DNA of 7,483 nt from Pseudomonadota bacterium (GCA_023405565.1 JAEXXW010000159.1:1-7483), one strand, 5' to 3'; shown: positions 1-6,942, counted from the stretch's first letter. A program made the numbers and translations. The notes: generated by a model not told the origin, from the sequence alone.

Positions 1-504
1 CGTCTGTCGCGGTCCTTCAATATAAAAAAAATGATCTTCGATCTGACCGTGGCCGAGAACATCCGGCTGGCCGCCCAGATCCTCGAGCCGGCATCGCGAC
101 GCTTCCTTCCGCTTCGCGCTTCCGAGCGCGCGCGTGTCAAGACCGATGAGATGCTCGCGCGCTTTCAACTCACGCATCGCCGCAACGAACTGGCGGGTCA
201 TCTGTCACACGGCGATCAGCGGCGCCTGGAGATCGCTGTCTGCCTCGCCTCCGAGCCGAAGGTTCTGCTGCTCGACGAACCGACGCAAGGCATGAGCCAC
301 GGCGACACCGCGAACACCGCCGCGCTGGTGCGTTCTCTCACCGATGACGTCACCGTTCTCCTGATCGAGCATGACATCGGTCTGGTCATGGAATTGTCGG
401 ACCACGTCGTCGTGATGCATCAGGGAAAAAATCTGGCTGAGGGAACGCCGGGCGCAGTGCGCGCCGATCCCGCGGTCCAAGCCGCCTATTTCGGACAGGC
501 CTGA
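1..504 (+). CDS. livG: LivG-type ABC transporter ATP-binding protein, 3' part (5' end outside window)
   Basis: This is the C-terminal 167 residues of a branched-chain amino-acid-type (LivG/HAAT family) ABC ATPase, a cytoplasmic subunit that hydrolyses ATP to power import. The frame is open to base 1, so the ATG at 31 is internal: the residues before it (RLSRSF...) fit the family's Q-loop region, usually RSFQ or TFQ. Visible in order, counting from the first codon: Q-loop position 7, occupied by Asn; the FDLTVAEN segment; ABC signature LSHGDQ (68-73); Walker B VLLLDEP (88-94) followed by QGMS, close to the LivG-typical AGMS; and H-loop His124 in LIEHD. Walker A lies upstream of the window. The stop is one base before the livF ATG, so the two are cotranscribed. 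An 8-A run at 24-31 and the codons ATA-AAA-AAA are unusual for this GC-rich gene. The family is secure; the transported substrate (amino acid, amide or an aromatic acid) is not. Confidence 0.93.
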   Translation, partial: RLSRSFNIKKMIFDLTVAENIRLAAQILEPASRRFLPLRASERARVKTDEMLARFQLTHRRNELAGHLSHGDQRRLEIAVCLASEPKVLLLDEPTQGMSHGDTANTAALVRSLTDDVTVLLIEHDIGLVMELSDHVVVMHQGKNLAEGTPGAVRADPAVQAAYFGQA

Positions 505-505
505 C

Positions 506-1213
<708 letters not shown>

Positions 1214-1228
1214 CGCCACGACATAGCG

Positions 1229-1256
1229 GCATAGCGGCGGGTGGGTGCCGCTATGC
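1229..1256 (+). repeat. Inverted repeat (10-bp perfect stem) just after livF
   Basis: GCATAGCGGC at 1229-1238 is the exact reverse complement of GCCGCTATGC at 1247-1256, with an 8-nt G/T loop. The left arm belongs to a tandem duplication of ATAGCGGC (1223-1230 and 1231-1238), so two registers of the hairpin can compete. No T-run follows on either strand, so on its own it is not an intrinsic terminator. It may protect the livF mRNA 3' end or strengthen the terminator downstream. Confidence 0.6.
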
Positions 1257-1268
1257 TTCAAAGCTCCG

Positions 1269-1313
1269 GGAGCCCCGGCTTTGATGGAATTGGAAATCGG
1301 GGCTCCTTTTTTT
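1269..1313 (+). terminator. Rho-independent terminator of the liv operon
   Basis: GGAGCCCCG (1269-1277) pairs perfectly with CGGGGCTCC (1298-1306) around a 20-nt loop and is followed at once by seven T residues (1307-1313). It starts 56 bp after the livF stop, in the convergent gap. On the opposite strand no T-run follows the stem, so it should act mainly on plus-strand transcripts. The loop is long for a terminator, but its inner bases (CTTT/GGAA side) may pair partly. Confidence 0.82.
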
Positions 1314-1341
1314 CCTGTCCGAGGCTTTTTATAAGCAACGC

Positions 1342-2316
1342 TCAGTTCGCCTGAATGCCGGCCTTCTTGATGATGTCGCCCCATTTGCGGATTTCGTCTG
1401 ACACAAAGCTTTTGAATTCCGCAGGCGAATTACTGCTGGCATCGACGCCGATGTCGAGGAGGCGCTTCTGGGTCGTGGGATCGGCCATCGTCTCGCGGAT
1501 GGCGCGGTTCAGGCGTTCGATGATCGGTGCCGGTGTCCCTTTCGGCGCGGCGATTCCAAACCAGGCATAGGATTCGTAATCGGTCACACCCTCTTCCGCC
1601 ATGGTCGGAACATCGGGCAATGACGGGCTCCGCGTTTTCGTGGTGACCGCCAGCGCCTTCACCTGGCCAGCCTGCAACTGGGCCGTGACATTCGGAATGA
1701 GTTGGAAACTCACCGGCACGCTGCCGGCCACCAGATCCATGGCGATCTGGCTTCCCGAGCGATACGGCACATGGACCATCTTGGTGCCGGCGACGATATC
1801 GAAATAAGCCGCCGCAAGATGCTGCGACGAGCCGAGACCGACCGACGAGTAGGTGATTTCACCCGGCCGCGCCCGCACGAATGAAATAAACTCTTTGACA
1901 TTCGTCACGGGAATTTTTTCGGGATTGACCACCAGCACATTGACGAGCTTCGCAACCAGCGAGATCAGCTCGAAGTCCCGCTCCGGCTCGTAAGGCAATG
2001 TCGTCAGAAACTTGCTGATCACGAATGGCCCGGGCGCGGCAAAGATCAGCGTGTAGCCGTCGGGCGCGGCTTTTGCAGCCGAAGCCGTGCCATTATTGCC
2101 GCCCGCGCCAGCCTGGTTCTCCACGATCACGCGCTGTCCGAGACGCTCCCAGAGCCCCTCGGCCACGATGCGCGCGATACTGTCGCTGGCGCTGCCGGCC
2201 CCGAACGGCATGATCAGTTTGATGGGGCGATCAGGATAGCCTTGCGCGAAAGCACAGCCGGTCCATACCCATGTCGCCACAAGCGCCAGAATGCTCAAAT
2301 GTAATGAACGTCGCAT
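1342..2316 (-). CDS. Bug/TctC-family periplasmic solute-binding protein (tripartite tricarboxylate transporter type)
   Basis: This is a 324-residue extracytoplasmic binding protein of the Bug (TctC) family, which captures organic acids, often carboxylates, for tripartite tricarboxylate transporters. Residues 1-24 form a Sec signal peptide: MRRS, a hydrophobic core LHLSILALVATWVW, and cleavage predicted after AFA (22-24). The C at 21 does not sit in a good lipobox. The mature protein begins QGYPDRPIKLIMPFGAGSASD, the family hallmark, followed by the ligand-loop motif NQAGAGGNNGT (67-77), DGYTL (86-90), HVPYRSG (182-188) and PDVPTMAEEG (234-243). The length is normal. A strong ribosome-binding site GGGAGG (plus-strand 2327-2332) lies 10 nt before this ATG and 7 nt before an in-frame TTG at 2317-2319; I prefer ATG, though TTG would add only one residue. 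No TctA or TctB membrane gene is adjacent, which is common for this expanded family. It is transcribed toward the liv operon. The ligand is unknown. Confidence 0.93.
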   Translation of the reverse strand: MRRSLHLSILALVATWVWTGCAFAQGYPDRPIKLIMPFGAGSASDSIARIVAEGLWERLGQRVIVENQAGAGGNNGTASAAKAAPDGYTLIFAAPGPFVISKFLTTLPYEPERDFELISLVAKLVNVLVVNPEKIPVTNVKEFISFVRARPGEITYSSVGLGSSQHLAAAYFDIVAGTKMVHVPYRSGSQIAMDLVAGSVPVSFQLIPNVTAQLQAGQVKALAVTTKTRSPSLPDVPTMAEEGVTDYESYAWFGIAAPKGTPAPIIERLNRAIRETMADPTTQKRLLDIGVDASSNSPAEFKSFVSDEIRKWGDIIKKAGIQAN

Positions 2317-2326
2317 CAAACAATGT

Positions 2327-2332
2327 CCTCCC
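2327..2332 (-). promoter_or_regulatory. Ribosome-binding site of the Bug/TctC gene
   Basis: The minus strand reads GGGAGG here, a near-perfect anti-16S match. It lies 7 nt from a TTG (2319-2317) and 10 nt from the following ATG (2316-2314), so it supports a start at this doublet but does not decide between the two. Confidence 0.7.
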
Positions 2333-2376
2333 GCATGCGGCCCTTGACGATTCCGGCCGGCTTGTTGTTGGCTGAA

Positions 2377-2405
2377 ATTATCGCGGAAGGTTCGCCTGAC
2401 TTGAA
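2377..2405 (-). promoter_or_regulatory. Possible promoter of the Bug/TctC gene
   Basis: On the minus strand GATAAT (2382-2377) matches the -10 consensus at 5 of 6 bases. A weak -35, TTCAAG (2405-2400), lies 17 nt upstream. This would leave a leader of roughly 55 nt before the ATG. The element sits within the 183-bp gap between the aldehyde dehydrogenase and binding-protein genes and is interleaved with a direct repeat and next to a palindrome. The -35 match is poor, so an activator may be needed, or the call may be wrong. Confidence 0.4.
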
Positions 2406-2417
2406 ATAAGTTCGCCT
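2390..2417 (-). repeat. Direct repeat AGGCGAAC, two copies 20 bp apart
   Basis: Read on the minus strand, AGGCGAAC occurs at 2417-2410 and again at 2397-2390, exactly 20 bp (about two helical turns) apart. One copy sits in the spacer of the possible promoter and the other just upstream of the -35. This phasing suits a regulator that binds direct repeats on one face of DNA, but two 8-bp copies could also arise by chance. Confidence 0.45.
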
Positions 2418-2430
2418 AATAGCGCTATCA
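2417..2430 (-). promoter_or_regulatory. Candidate operator palindrome upstream of the Bug/TctC gene
   Basis: The minus strand reads TGATAGCGCTATTA. The central ten bases ATAGCGCTAT (2419-2428) form a perfect palindrome. It lies just upstream of the possible -35 and resembles the 14-bp palindrome at 4039-4052 ahead of the aldehyde dehydrogenase gene (TGATAGCCGTATCA on the same strand), agreeing at 11 of 14 positions. A shared binding site for one regulator, plausibly the LysR protein encoded nearby, is inference. Confidence 0.45.
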
Positions 2431-2502
2431 CGCGCCGCGATTGCCGCGGGGTAGCGCGCTGCGAAGGCCCGCGATTAGCCGTCCAAATCCCGAGGCGAGA
2501 GC

Positions 2503-3966
2503 TCACACAGGCGGCGAAACCACTCCGGCATTCAGATAGATGTGTTTGAGCTCGGTGAAGTCGGCCAGCCCGTCATAACCGTGCAATCGCCCGACACCGC
2601 TCTGGCGGTAGCCGCCCGTTTCGGCCTCCGCAAACAGCTTGTTGTGATCGTTGATCCAGACCGTGCCGTCCCGCAATGCACGCGCAATCCGCATCGCGCG
2701 GCTCACATCATGCGTCCAGACACTGGCCGACAATCCGAAGACGGTGTGATTGGCCTTCGCAACCGCCTCGGCTTCGGTGGAAAATTTTTCGATCACGACA
2801 AGCGGCCCGAAGATCTCCTCCTGACAGAAGAAGGCGGATGTATCGGCATGCGCCACGATGGACGGCGTGAGATACGCGCCTGTTGCAAGCGCGCCATCGG
2901 GAGCGCCGCCACGCAGCACGACCTCGTCGGCCAGATCGAACGCCTTCTCGACACCCTGTTGCACGATATCGCGCGACCGAACATCGATCAGCGGACCGAT
3001 ATGCGTCGATGGTTCAAAGCCTGGCCCGACCACCAGCGCCCCGAGCGCATCCTTCAGCGCCGCTTTCATCTCTGCATAACGGGATTCATGAACGAGGATC
3101 CGCCGCGCGGCAGTGCATTGCTGTCCGGAGATGATCGTCGCGGCCGATGCCAGCAGCGGCGCGATCCGGGCAATCGGCGCATCCTCGAAGACGAGACAAC
3201 AGGACTTGCCGCCGAGCTCCAGCGACAGCTTCTTCATGGTGGGAGCGGCTGCGACCATGATGGCCTTGCCGGTCTGGGTGGAGCCGGTGAAGCTCAGGAC
3301 GTCGACATCGGCGGACGCAACCAGCATCTGCGCCACCTCATGACCGCTTTCGCCAACCATGTTGACGGCGCCGGCAGGCATGCCGGTATTCTCGAGCGCC
3401 GCCAGAAAGGCGGCCGTGAACAGTGTCGTTTGCGGTGCGGGTTTGACAACGCTGGCACAGCCCGCGGCCATTGCCGGCGCGAGCGAGCGTACCAGCAACA
3501 CGGCGGGTGAATTCCAGGGAACGATGATGCCGGCGACGCCCGCAGGCTCACGGATCATGCTTGAGAAGATGCCGGGTTCAACTTCGAGCACATGCCCCGG
3601 AATATGGCGCGCAAGGCCCGCGTAATAGCGGATTTCGGAAATCGCGCCGATCATTTCGCCGCGCGATTGCGCGATCGCTTTACCGTTTTCCAGAGTCAGC
3701 AGCTGCGCCAGCTTTTCGGCATTGGCTTCAAGATTGGCGGCCCAGCGCAACATCACGTCCTGGCGCAGCCGCGGATTCTGCGACCATGATGGATTCTCAA
3801 AAGCCGCCTTGGCCGCTTTGATGGCGGCCTCTGCTTCCACCTTGCCGCCGTTGGCAAAACGGCCGGCAACCTTGCCGGTCGCAGGATCGATACTCTCGAC
3901 CATTGGAGCATCGGTGGCCGCCTCCCAGCGTCCGTTAATCCAATGACGGCTTTCCTGTATCTGCAT
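2503..3966 (-). CDS. NAD(P)-dependent aldehyde dehydrogenase
   Basis: This is a 487-residue member of the aldehyde dehydrogenase superfamily, of usual length, which oxidises an aldehyde to the carboxylic acid in the cytoplasm with NAD+ or NADP+. Key elements are all present: the oxyanion Asn in PWNSP (Asn152), the cofactor Lys in VVKPAPQT (Lys175), the nucleotide-binding segment FTGSTQTG (226-233), the general base Glu250 in LELGGK, the catalytic Cys284 in GQQCTA, the cofactor-ribose Glu384 in EEIFGP, and the C-terminal FAEAETGGYRQSGVGR region. The start MQIQESRHWINGRW fits the family's N-terminus, although no strong ribosome-binding site is visible ahead of the ATG. Two adjacent Cys (255-256) follow LGGKS, where most relatives have residues such as PN. 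It is 97 bp downstream of the LysR gene on the same strand. Substrate class (aromatic, aliphatic or betaine-like aldehyde) cannot be told; the neighbouring ThDP enzyme and UbiD decarboxylase suggest it oxidises an aldehyde made in that pathway. Confidence 0.95.
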   Translation of the reverse strand: MQIQESRHWINGRWEAATDAPMVESIDPATGKVAGRFANGGKVEAEAAIKAAKAAFENPSWSQNPRLRQDVMLRWAANLEANAEKLAQLLTLENGKAIAQSRGEMIGAISEIRYYAGLARHIPGHVLEVEPGIFSSMIREPAGVAGIIVPWNSPAVLLVRSLAPAMAAGCASVVKPAPQTTLFTAAFLAALENTGMPAGAVNMVGESGHEVAQMLVASADVDVLSFTGSTQTGKAIMVAAAPTMKKLSLELGGKSCCLVFEDAPIARIAPLLASAATIISGQQCTAARRILVHESRYAEMKAALKDALGALVVGPGFEPSTHIGPLIDVRSRDIVQQGVEKAFDLADEVVLRGGAPDGALATGAYLTPSIVAHADTSAFFCQEEIFGPLVVIEKFSTEAEAVAKANHTVFGLSASVWTHDVSRAMRIARALRDGTVWINDHNKLFAEAETGGYRQSGVGRLHGYDGLADFTELKHIYLNAGVVSPPV

Positions 3967-4038
3967 GATCCAACACCCGGTCTCTCGACGACGGGAGAAC
4001 TAAGGCGCGCAACACCTATCAATGCAAATAATGAAGAG

Positions 4039-4052
4039 TGATACGGCTATCA
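4039..4052 (-). promoter_or_regulatory. Candidate operator palindrome upstream of the aldehyde dehydrogenase gene
   Basis: TGATA-N4-TATCA is a perfect 5-bp inverted repeat in the 97-bp gap between the LysR stop and the aldehyde dehydrogenase ATG, about 73 bp ahead of that start. Another TATCA half-site lies at 4017-4021. A near copy of the palindrome lies upstream of the Bug/TctC gene (2417-2430). It could also form a small stem after the LysR stop, but a 5-bp AT-rich stem without a T-run is not a convincing terminator. Confidence 0.45.
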
Positions 4053-4063
4053 GCGCGGCGTGC

Positions 4064-4984
4064 TCAATCGGCGCCGGACATCCGGAGAATCTCGGCGGCC
4101 GCGACAAGCTCGGCCGTCATCACATCGATGAACAGGCGCGCCGCCGCCGACAAGGGACGGCGCGGATTGTGCACGCAGACAATCTGCCGTGTCACCCGCG
4201 GCGCCACGATCCGATGCGCGCGCAAGGTTCCTTCCGACAGACCGCGCCCCACTGCAATCGCCGGCAGAACGGTGACCCAGTCCGAATGACGGACAAGCTC
4301 CTCGATCGCCGCGACAGCGTCGACTTCGAGCCTGATCGACAGATCGATATCTTCATCCTCCGCAATCCGGTCGATGATCAGGCGCAGCCCGTTGCGTTTG
4401 GACGGCAGGATGAGCGGCAGTTTCGCCAGGTCGCGAAACATCAGCGGCGAGGCGAGATTGCGCTGGCTTCCCGCCGATGTCACGACCACCATCTCCTCGT
4501 CCAGCATATCGATCGCTGGCAGATCCGAGCGGCGGCGCCCTTTATTGACAATGGCGAAATCCAGCGTGCCAGCCCTGACGCTTTCCATCAGGGAGCTTGA
4601 GTAACCGTCACAGGCCGATACCTCGACCTCTGGATATTGGTTGGCGAAATCCGACAGCGACCGCGCCAGCACGCTCGTTGCGACCGACGCCACAAGCCCG
4701 ACAGCGACGCGCCCGCTCACCGTACTGGAGCGGCTGGCAATCCGTTGCTTGGCATCGGAGAGATCGCGCAGGATCGGCGCAAACAGCCGATAAGCCATGT
4801 CGCCGGCCGAGGTCGGCACCATGCCTTGCGAGGTGCGCTCGAACAGCTTCTGGCCCAGTTCCTCCTCGAGCTTGGCGATCTGCATCGACAAGGCGGGCTG
4901 CACCACGTTCATCCGTCGGGCCGCCCGCGTGGTCGAGCCTTCTTCGAACAGGCTGACGAAATAACCGAGTTGGCGAATGTCCAT
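4064..4984 (-). CDS. LysR-type transcriptional regulator
   Basis: This is a 306-residue LysR-family DNA-binding protein of standard length. The N-terminal winged helix-turn-helix is clear: MDIRQLGYFVSLFEEGSTTRAARRMNVVQPALSMQIAKLEEELGQKLFERTSQGMVPTSAG (1-61), with the recognition helix around QPALSMQIAKLE (29-40), then a linker helix to about 85. The effector-binding domain starts near GRVAVGLVASVATSVLA (91-107) and runs to the C-terminus. The ATG has a good ribosome-binding site GGGAG (plus-strand 4992-4996), 7 nt upstream. The N-terminus resembles the Nac/Cbl-like branch of the family, but I would not assign a specific ligand. The gene lies on the same strand as the ThDP enzyme upstream and the aldehyde dehydrogenase downstream instead of being divergent from a target, and its promoter region carries a T-N11-A dyad that suggests autoregulation. 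It probably controls the flanking catabolic genes (inference). Confidence 0.94.
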   Translation of the reverse strand: MDIRQLGYFVSLFEEGSTTRAARRMNVVQPALSMQIAKLEEELGQKLFERTSQGMVPTSAGDMAYRLFAPILRDLSDAKQRIASRSSTVSGRVAVGLVASVATSVLARSLSDFANQYPEVEVSACDGYSSSLMESVRAGTLDFAIVNKGRRRSDLPAIDMLDEEMVVVTSAGSQRNLASPLMFRDLAKLPLILPSKRNGLRLIIDRIAEDEDIDLSIRLEVDAVAAIEELVRHSDWVTVLPAIAVGRGLSEGTLRAHRIVAPRVTRQIVCVHNPRRPLSAAARLFIDVMTAELVAAAEILRMSGAD

Positions 4985-4991
4985 TCAGGCA

Positions 4992-4996
4992 CTCCC
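4992..4996 (-). promoter_or_regulatory. Ribosome-binding site of the LysR gene
   Basis: GGGAG on the minus strand lies 7 nt before the ATG at 4984 and fixes this start. Confidence 0.65.
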
Positions 4997-5016
4997 TGTG
5001 CCCCGGTTATCATAAA

Positions 5017-5035
5017 AGGTGATTTATATAAACCT
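5017..5035 (-). promoter_or_regulatory. Candidate LysR-box (T-N11-A dyad) at the LysR promoter
   Basis: AGGT (5017-5020) and ACCT (5032-5035) form an inverted repeat separated by exactly 11 bases, the T-N11-A spacing known for LysR-family binding sites. The interior is AT-rich and holds a second perfect palindrome, TTTATATAAA (5023-5032). It overlaps the possible lysR -10 at 5025-5030, so binding would be expected to repress lysR, the usual negative autoregulation of the family. The half-site TTATCA also flanks it on both sides (5007-5012 and 5038-5043). Confidence 0.5.
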
Positions 5036-5054
5036 CATTATCAGCACTTTTCAC
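5025..5054 (-). promoter_or_regulatory. Possible promoter of the LysR gene
   Basis: On the minus strand GTGAAA (5054-5049, 4 of 6 to the -35 consensus) and TATATA (5030-5025, 4 of 6 to the -10 consensus) are 18 nt apart, in an AT-rich island that stands out from the GC-rich surroundings. The leader before the ATG would be about 35 nt. GATAAT at 5044-5039 (minus strand) is an alternative -10. The 128 bp between this element and the end of the ThDP-enzyme gene (5055-5182) shows no gene or clear terminator. Confidence 0.4.
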
Positions 5055-5182
5055 GCTGCCCGGCTCTGGGTCCTGGCATCGGCCGCCATCCGCCTGCAGA
5101 CATGGCCCGCTGTCCACATCACGCGGACGACAGGCGCCTCTCCCCATGCACGCTGAATCGCGCGGCACTGACGCCGACGATC

Positions 5183-6880
5183 TCAGTGGCCACCTTTTGC
5201 CAGGGCGCGCTCGCGCAATTGCGTCAACGTGGCATTGGGCGTGATCGCTTCCGGGTCGATCCGCAATTCGATCAGGGCCGGCCTTCGGTGCGTGTCGGCA
5301 AACTGCCGGGCCCGCGCAAACGCATCCGCAAATTCTTCGGTGCGAAGGACAAGCTCGCCATGTCCGCCATAGGCCTTGGCCAGCGCTACGAAATCGGGAT
5401 TGAACAGATCGGTCGCATAGACGCGGCCAGGATATTCCTTCTCCTGATGTGCACGGATCGAGCCATACATGCCGTTATTGACCACGATGACGATGATGCC
5501 GAGTCCATACTGGGTCGCGGTCGCCAGTTCGTGCCCGGTCATCAGAAAACAACCATCGCCGGCAAAGCAGATCGCCGTGCGCTCCGGATGCACCAGCTTG
5601 GCCGCCATGGCCGCGGGCACGCCATAGCCCATCGCGCCCGATGTCGGCGCCAACTGGCTACGGAAACCGGAATATTGAAAGAAGCGATGCACCCAGATGG
5701 CGTAATTGCCCGCGCCATTGCTCACGATCGCATCCGGCACTTCGGAGCGAATGTGTGCGACGACAGCGCCATAATCGAGCGAGCCCGGCATCGCGCCCGG
5801 CGTGATCTCGGTGAGATAATCGGCGCGTGCGGCTTCAACCCAGTCGCGCGAGGATCGTTTGCGCTTGGGTTTCAGGCGCGCCGCAGCCGCTGCGAATTCC
5901 GGCAAGCCGGCATTGATCGGGAGATCCGACTGATACACGCGGCCGAGTTCGCCGGCATCGGCATGCACATGGATGAAACGCTGCATCGGCCGCGGCACAT
6001 CGAACAGCGTGTAGCCATTCGTTGTCGTCTCACCGAGACGCAATCCCACCGCGAGGATGAGATCGGATTGCTGCAGCCGCTTCACCAGAGCCGCGCTGGG
6101 GCCAAGTCCCGCATGTCCGGCATAATTCGGATGCCGGTTGTCGATGATATCCTGCCGGCGAAAGCCGGACACCACCGGCAGATCGAAAGCTTCCGCGAAA
6201 CGGCATAGATCGCGGCCAGCCTGCGCCGTCCAGCCGCCGCCGCCGATCATCATCACCGGCCGCTCGGCCTCGGATATCATGGCACCGAGCCGTTCCATGT
6301 CGTCGCCGCCCGGATGCGCGGCAACGCGCCTGTAGGCCTCCGCATCAGCGACCGAGGCGACACGCGCCAGCATATCCTCGGGCAGCGAGACAATGACCGG
6401 ACCCGGCCGCCCTGACACCGCCACATGAAAGGCACGGCTCACCAGTTCGGGGATACGCTCCGGCCGGTCGATCTCCACCACCCATTTGGCCATGCCGCCA
6501 AACATGCGCTGATAATCGACCTCCTGCCATGCTTCGCGGCCGAGCATGTGGCTGCCGACCTGGCCGATGAACAGGATCATCGGCGTCGAATCCTGCGAGG
6601 CGGTATGCACGCCGATCGCGGCATGGCTCGCACCAGGTCCACGCGTGACAAAGCAGATGCCCGGCGTTCCGGTCAGCTTGCCATAGGCTTCGGCCATCGT
6701 GGCCGCGCCGACTTCCTGCCGCGAGACCACGACCCTGATGGCATTGCGGGCACCGTAAAGCGCATCGATCGCGGCAAGAAAGCTTTCCCCCGGAAGAGCG
6801 AAGACAGTGTCAACGCCGTGGATCTTCAAGGCATCGATCAGGATCTGACCGCCTGAACGCAACGGAGCCGCTTGCTGCAT
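5183..6880 (-). CDS. Thiamine-diphosphate-dependent enzyme, acetolactate-synthase-like, substrate unknown
   Basis: This is a 565-residue ThDP enzyme with the three-domain layout of acetolactate synthase and related decarboxylases/lyases: pyrimidine-binding domain (about 8-172), central domain (about 195-335) and pyrophosphate-binding domain (about 370-545). The cofactor-activating Glu is Glu56 in SRQEVGAA. The ThDP/metal motif is GDG (441-443), 24 residues, then NN (468-469). FALPGESF (27-34) and CFVTRGPGASHAAIGVHTASQDSTPMILFIGQVG (76-109) are typical of this branch. Two positions argue against true acetohydroxyacid synthase: RQE instead of RHE before the catalytic Glu, and His478 (RAHQE) where that enzyme has its substrate-selecting Trp (QWQE). 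No small regulatory-subunit gene is present. The ATG has only a weak ribosome-binding site and is 62 bp after the UbiD gene, so the two are probably cotranscribed. Likely roles are 2-oxo acid decarboxylation or carboligation giving an aldehyde or hydroxyketone. Family certain, reaction not. Confidence 0.92.
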   Translation of the reverse strand: MQQAAPLRSGGQILIDALKIHGVDTVFALPGESFLAAIDALYGARNAIRVVVSRQEVGAATMAEAYGKLTGTPGICFVTRGPGASHAAIGVHTASQDSTPMILFIGQVGSHMLGREAWQEVDYQRMFGGMAKWVVEIDRPERIPELVSRAFHVAVSGRPGPVIVSLPEDMLARVASVADAEAYRRVAAHPGGDDMERLGAMISEAERPVMMIGGGGWTAQAGRDLCRFAEAFDLPVVSGFRRQDIIDNRHPNYAGHAGLGPSAALVKRLQQSDLILAVGLRLGETTTNGYTLFDVPRPMQRFIHVHADAGELGRVYQSDLPINAGLPEFAAAAARLKPKRKRSSRDWVEAARADYLTEITPGAMPGSLDYGAVVAHIRSEVPDAIVSNGAGNYAIWVHRFFQYSGFRSQLAPTSGAMGYGVPAAMAAKLVHPERTAICFAGDGCFLMTGHELATATQYGLGIIVIVVNNGMYGSIRAHQEKEYPGRVYATDLFNPDFVALAKAYGGHGELVLRTEEFADAFARARQFADTHRRPALIELRIDPEAITPNATLTQLRERALAKGGH

Positions 6881-6942
6881 GAATCTATTCTCAACTGGCC
6901 AATGACCGATACGCGCGCCTCACGGACGAGAGCCGAACGGGG

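Noticed and set aside
31..504. livG starting at the ATG at base 31
   Set aside because: The frame continues upstream to base 1 and encodes family-typical residues before the ATG, and no ribosome-binding site precedes it. The gene is cut by the window, not short.
2344..2349. TTGACG on the plus strand as a -35 box
   Set aside because: No -10-like hexamer lies at a proper distance downstream and no plus-strand gene follows.
1345..2399. GTTCGCCTGA at 1345-1354 and 2390-2399 flanking the Bug/TctC gene as possible mobile-element direct repeats
   Set aside because: The first copy is part of the coding sequence for the last residues of the protein, there is no transposase or terminal inverted repeat, and a 10-bp match can be chance.
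2542..3510. Plus-strand open frame of 322 codons antisense to the aldehyde dehydrogenase gene
   Set aside because: The minus-strand frame carries every catalytic motif of the family, while the plus-strand translation shows no recognisable domain.
5055..5182. Possible terminator or small gene in the gap after the ThDP-enzyme gene
   Set aside because: I found no stem followed by a T-run and no short frame with a ribosome-binding site on either strand.
4637..6208. Long plus-strand open frame (523 codons) across the LysR promoter gap and antisense to the ThDP enzyme
   Set aside because: It lies opposite two strongly recognised genes, its translation is rich in Arg, His and Ala with no family motif, and it is what GC-rich coding sequence gives on the opposite strand.
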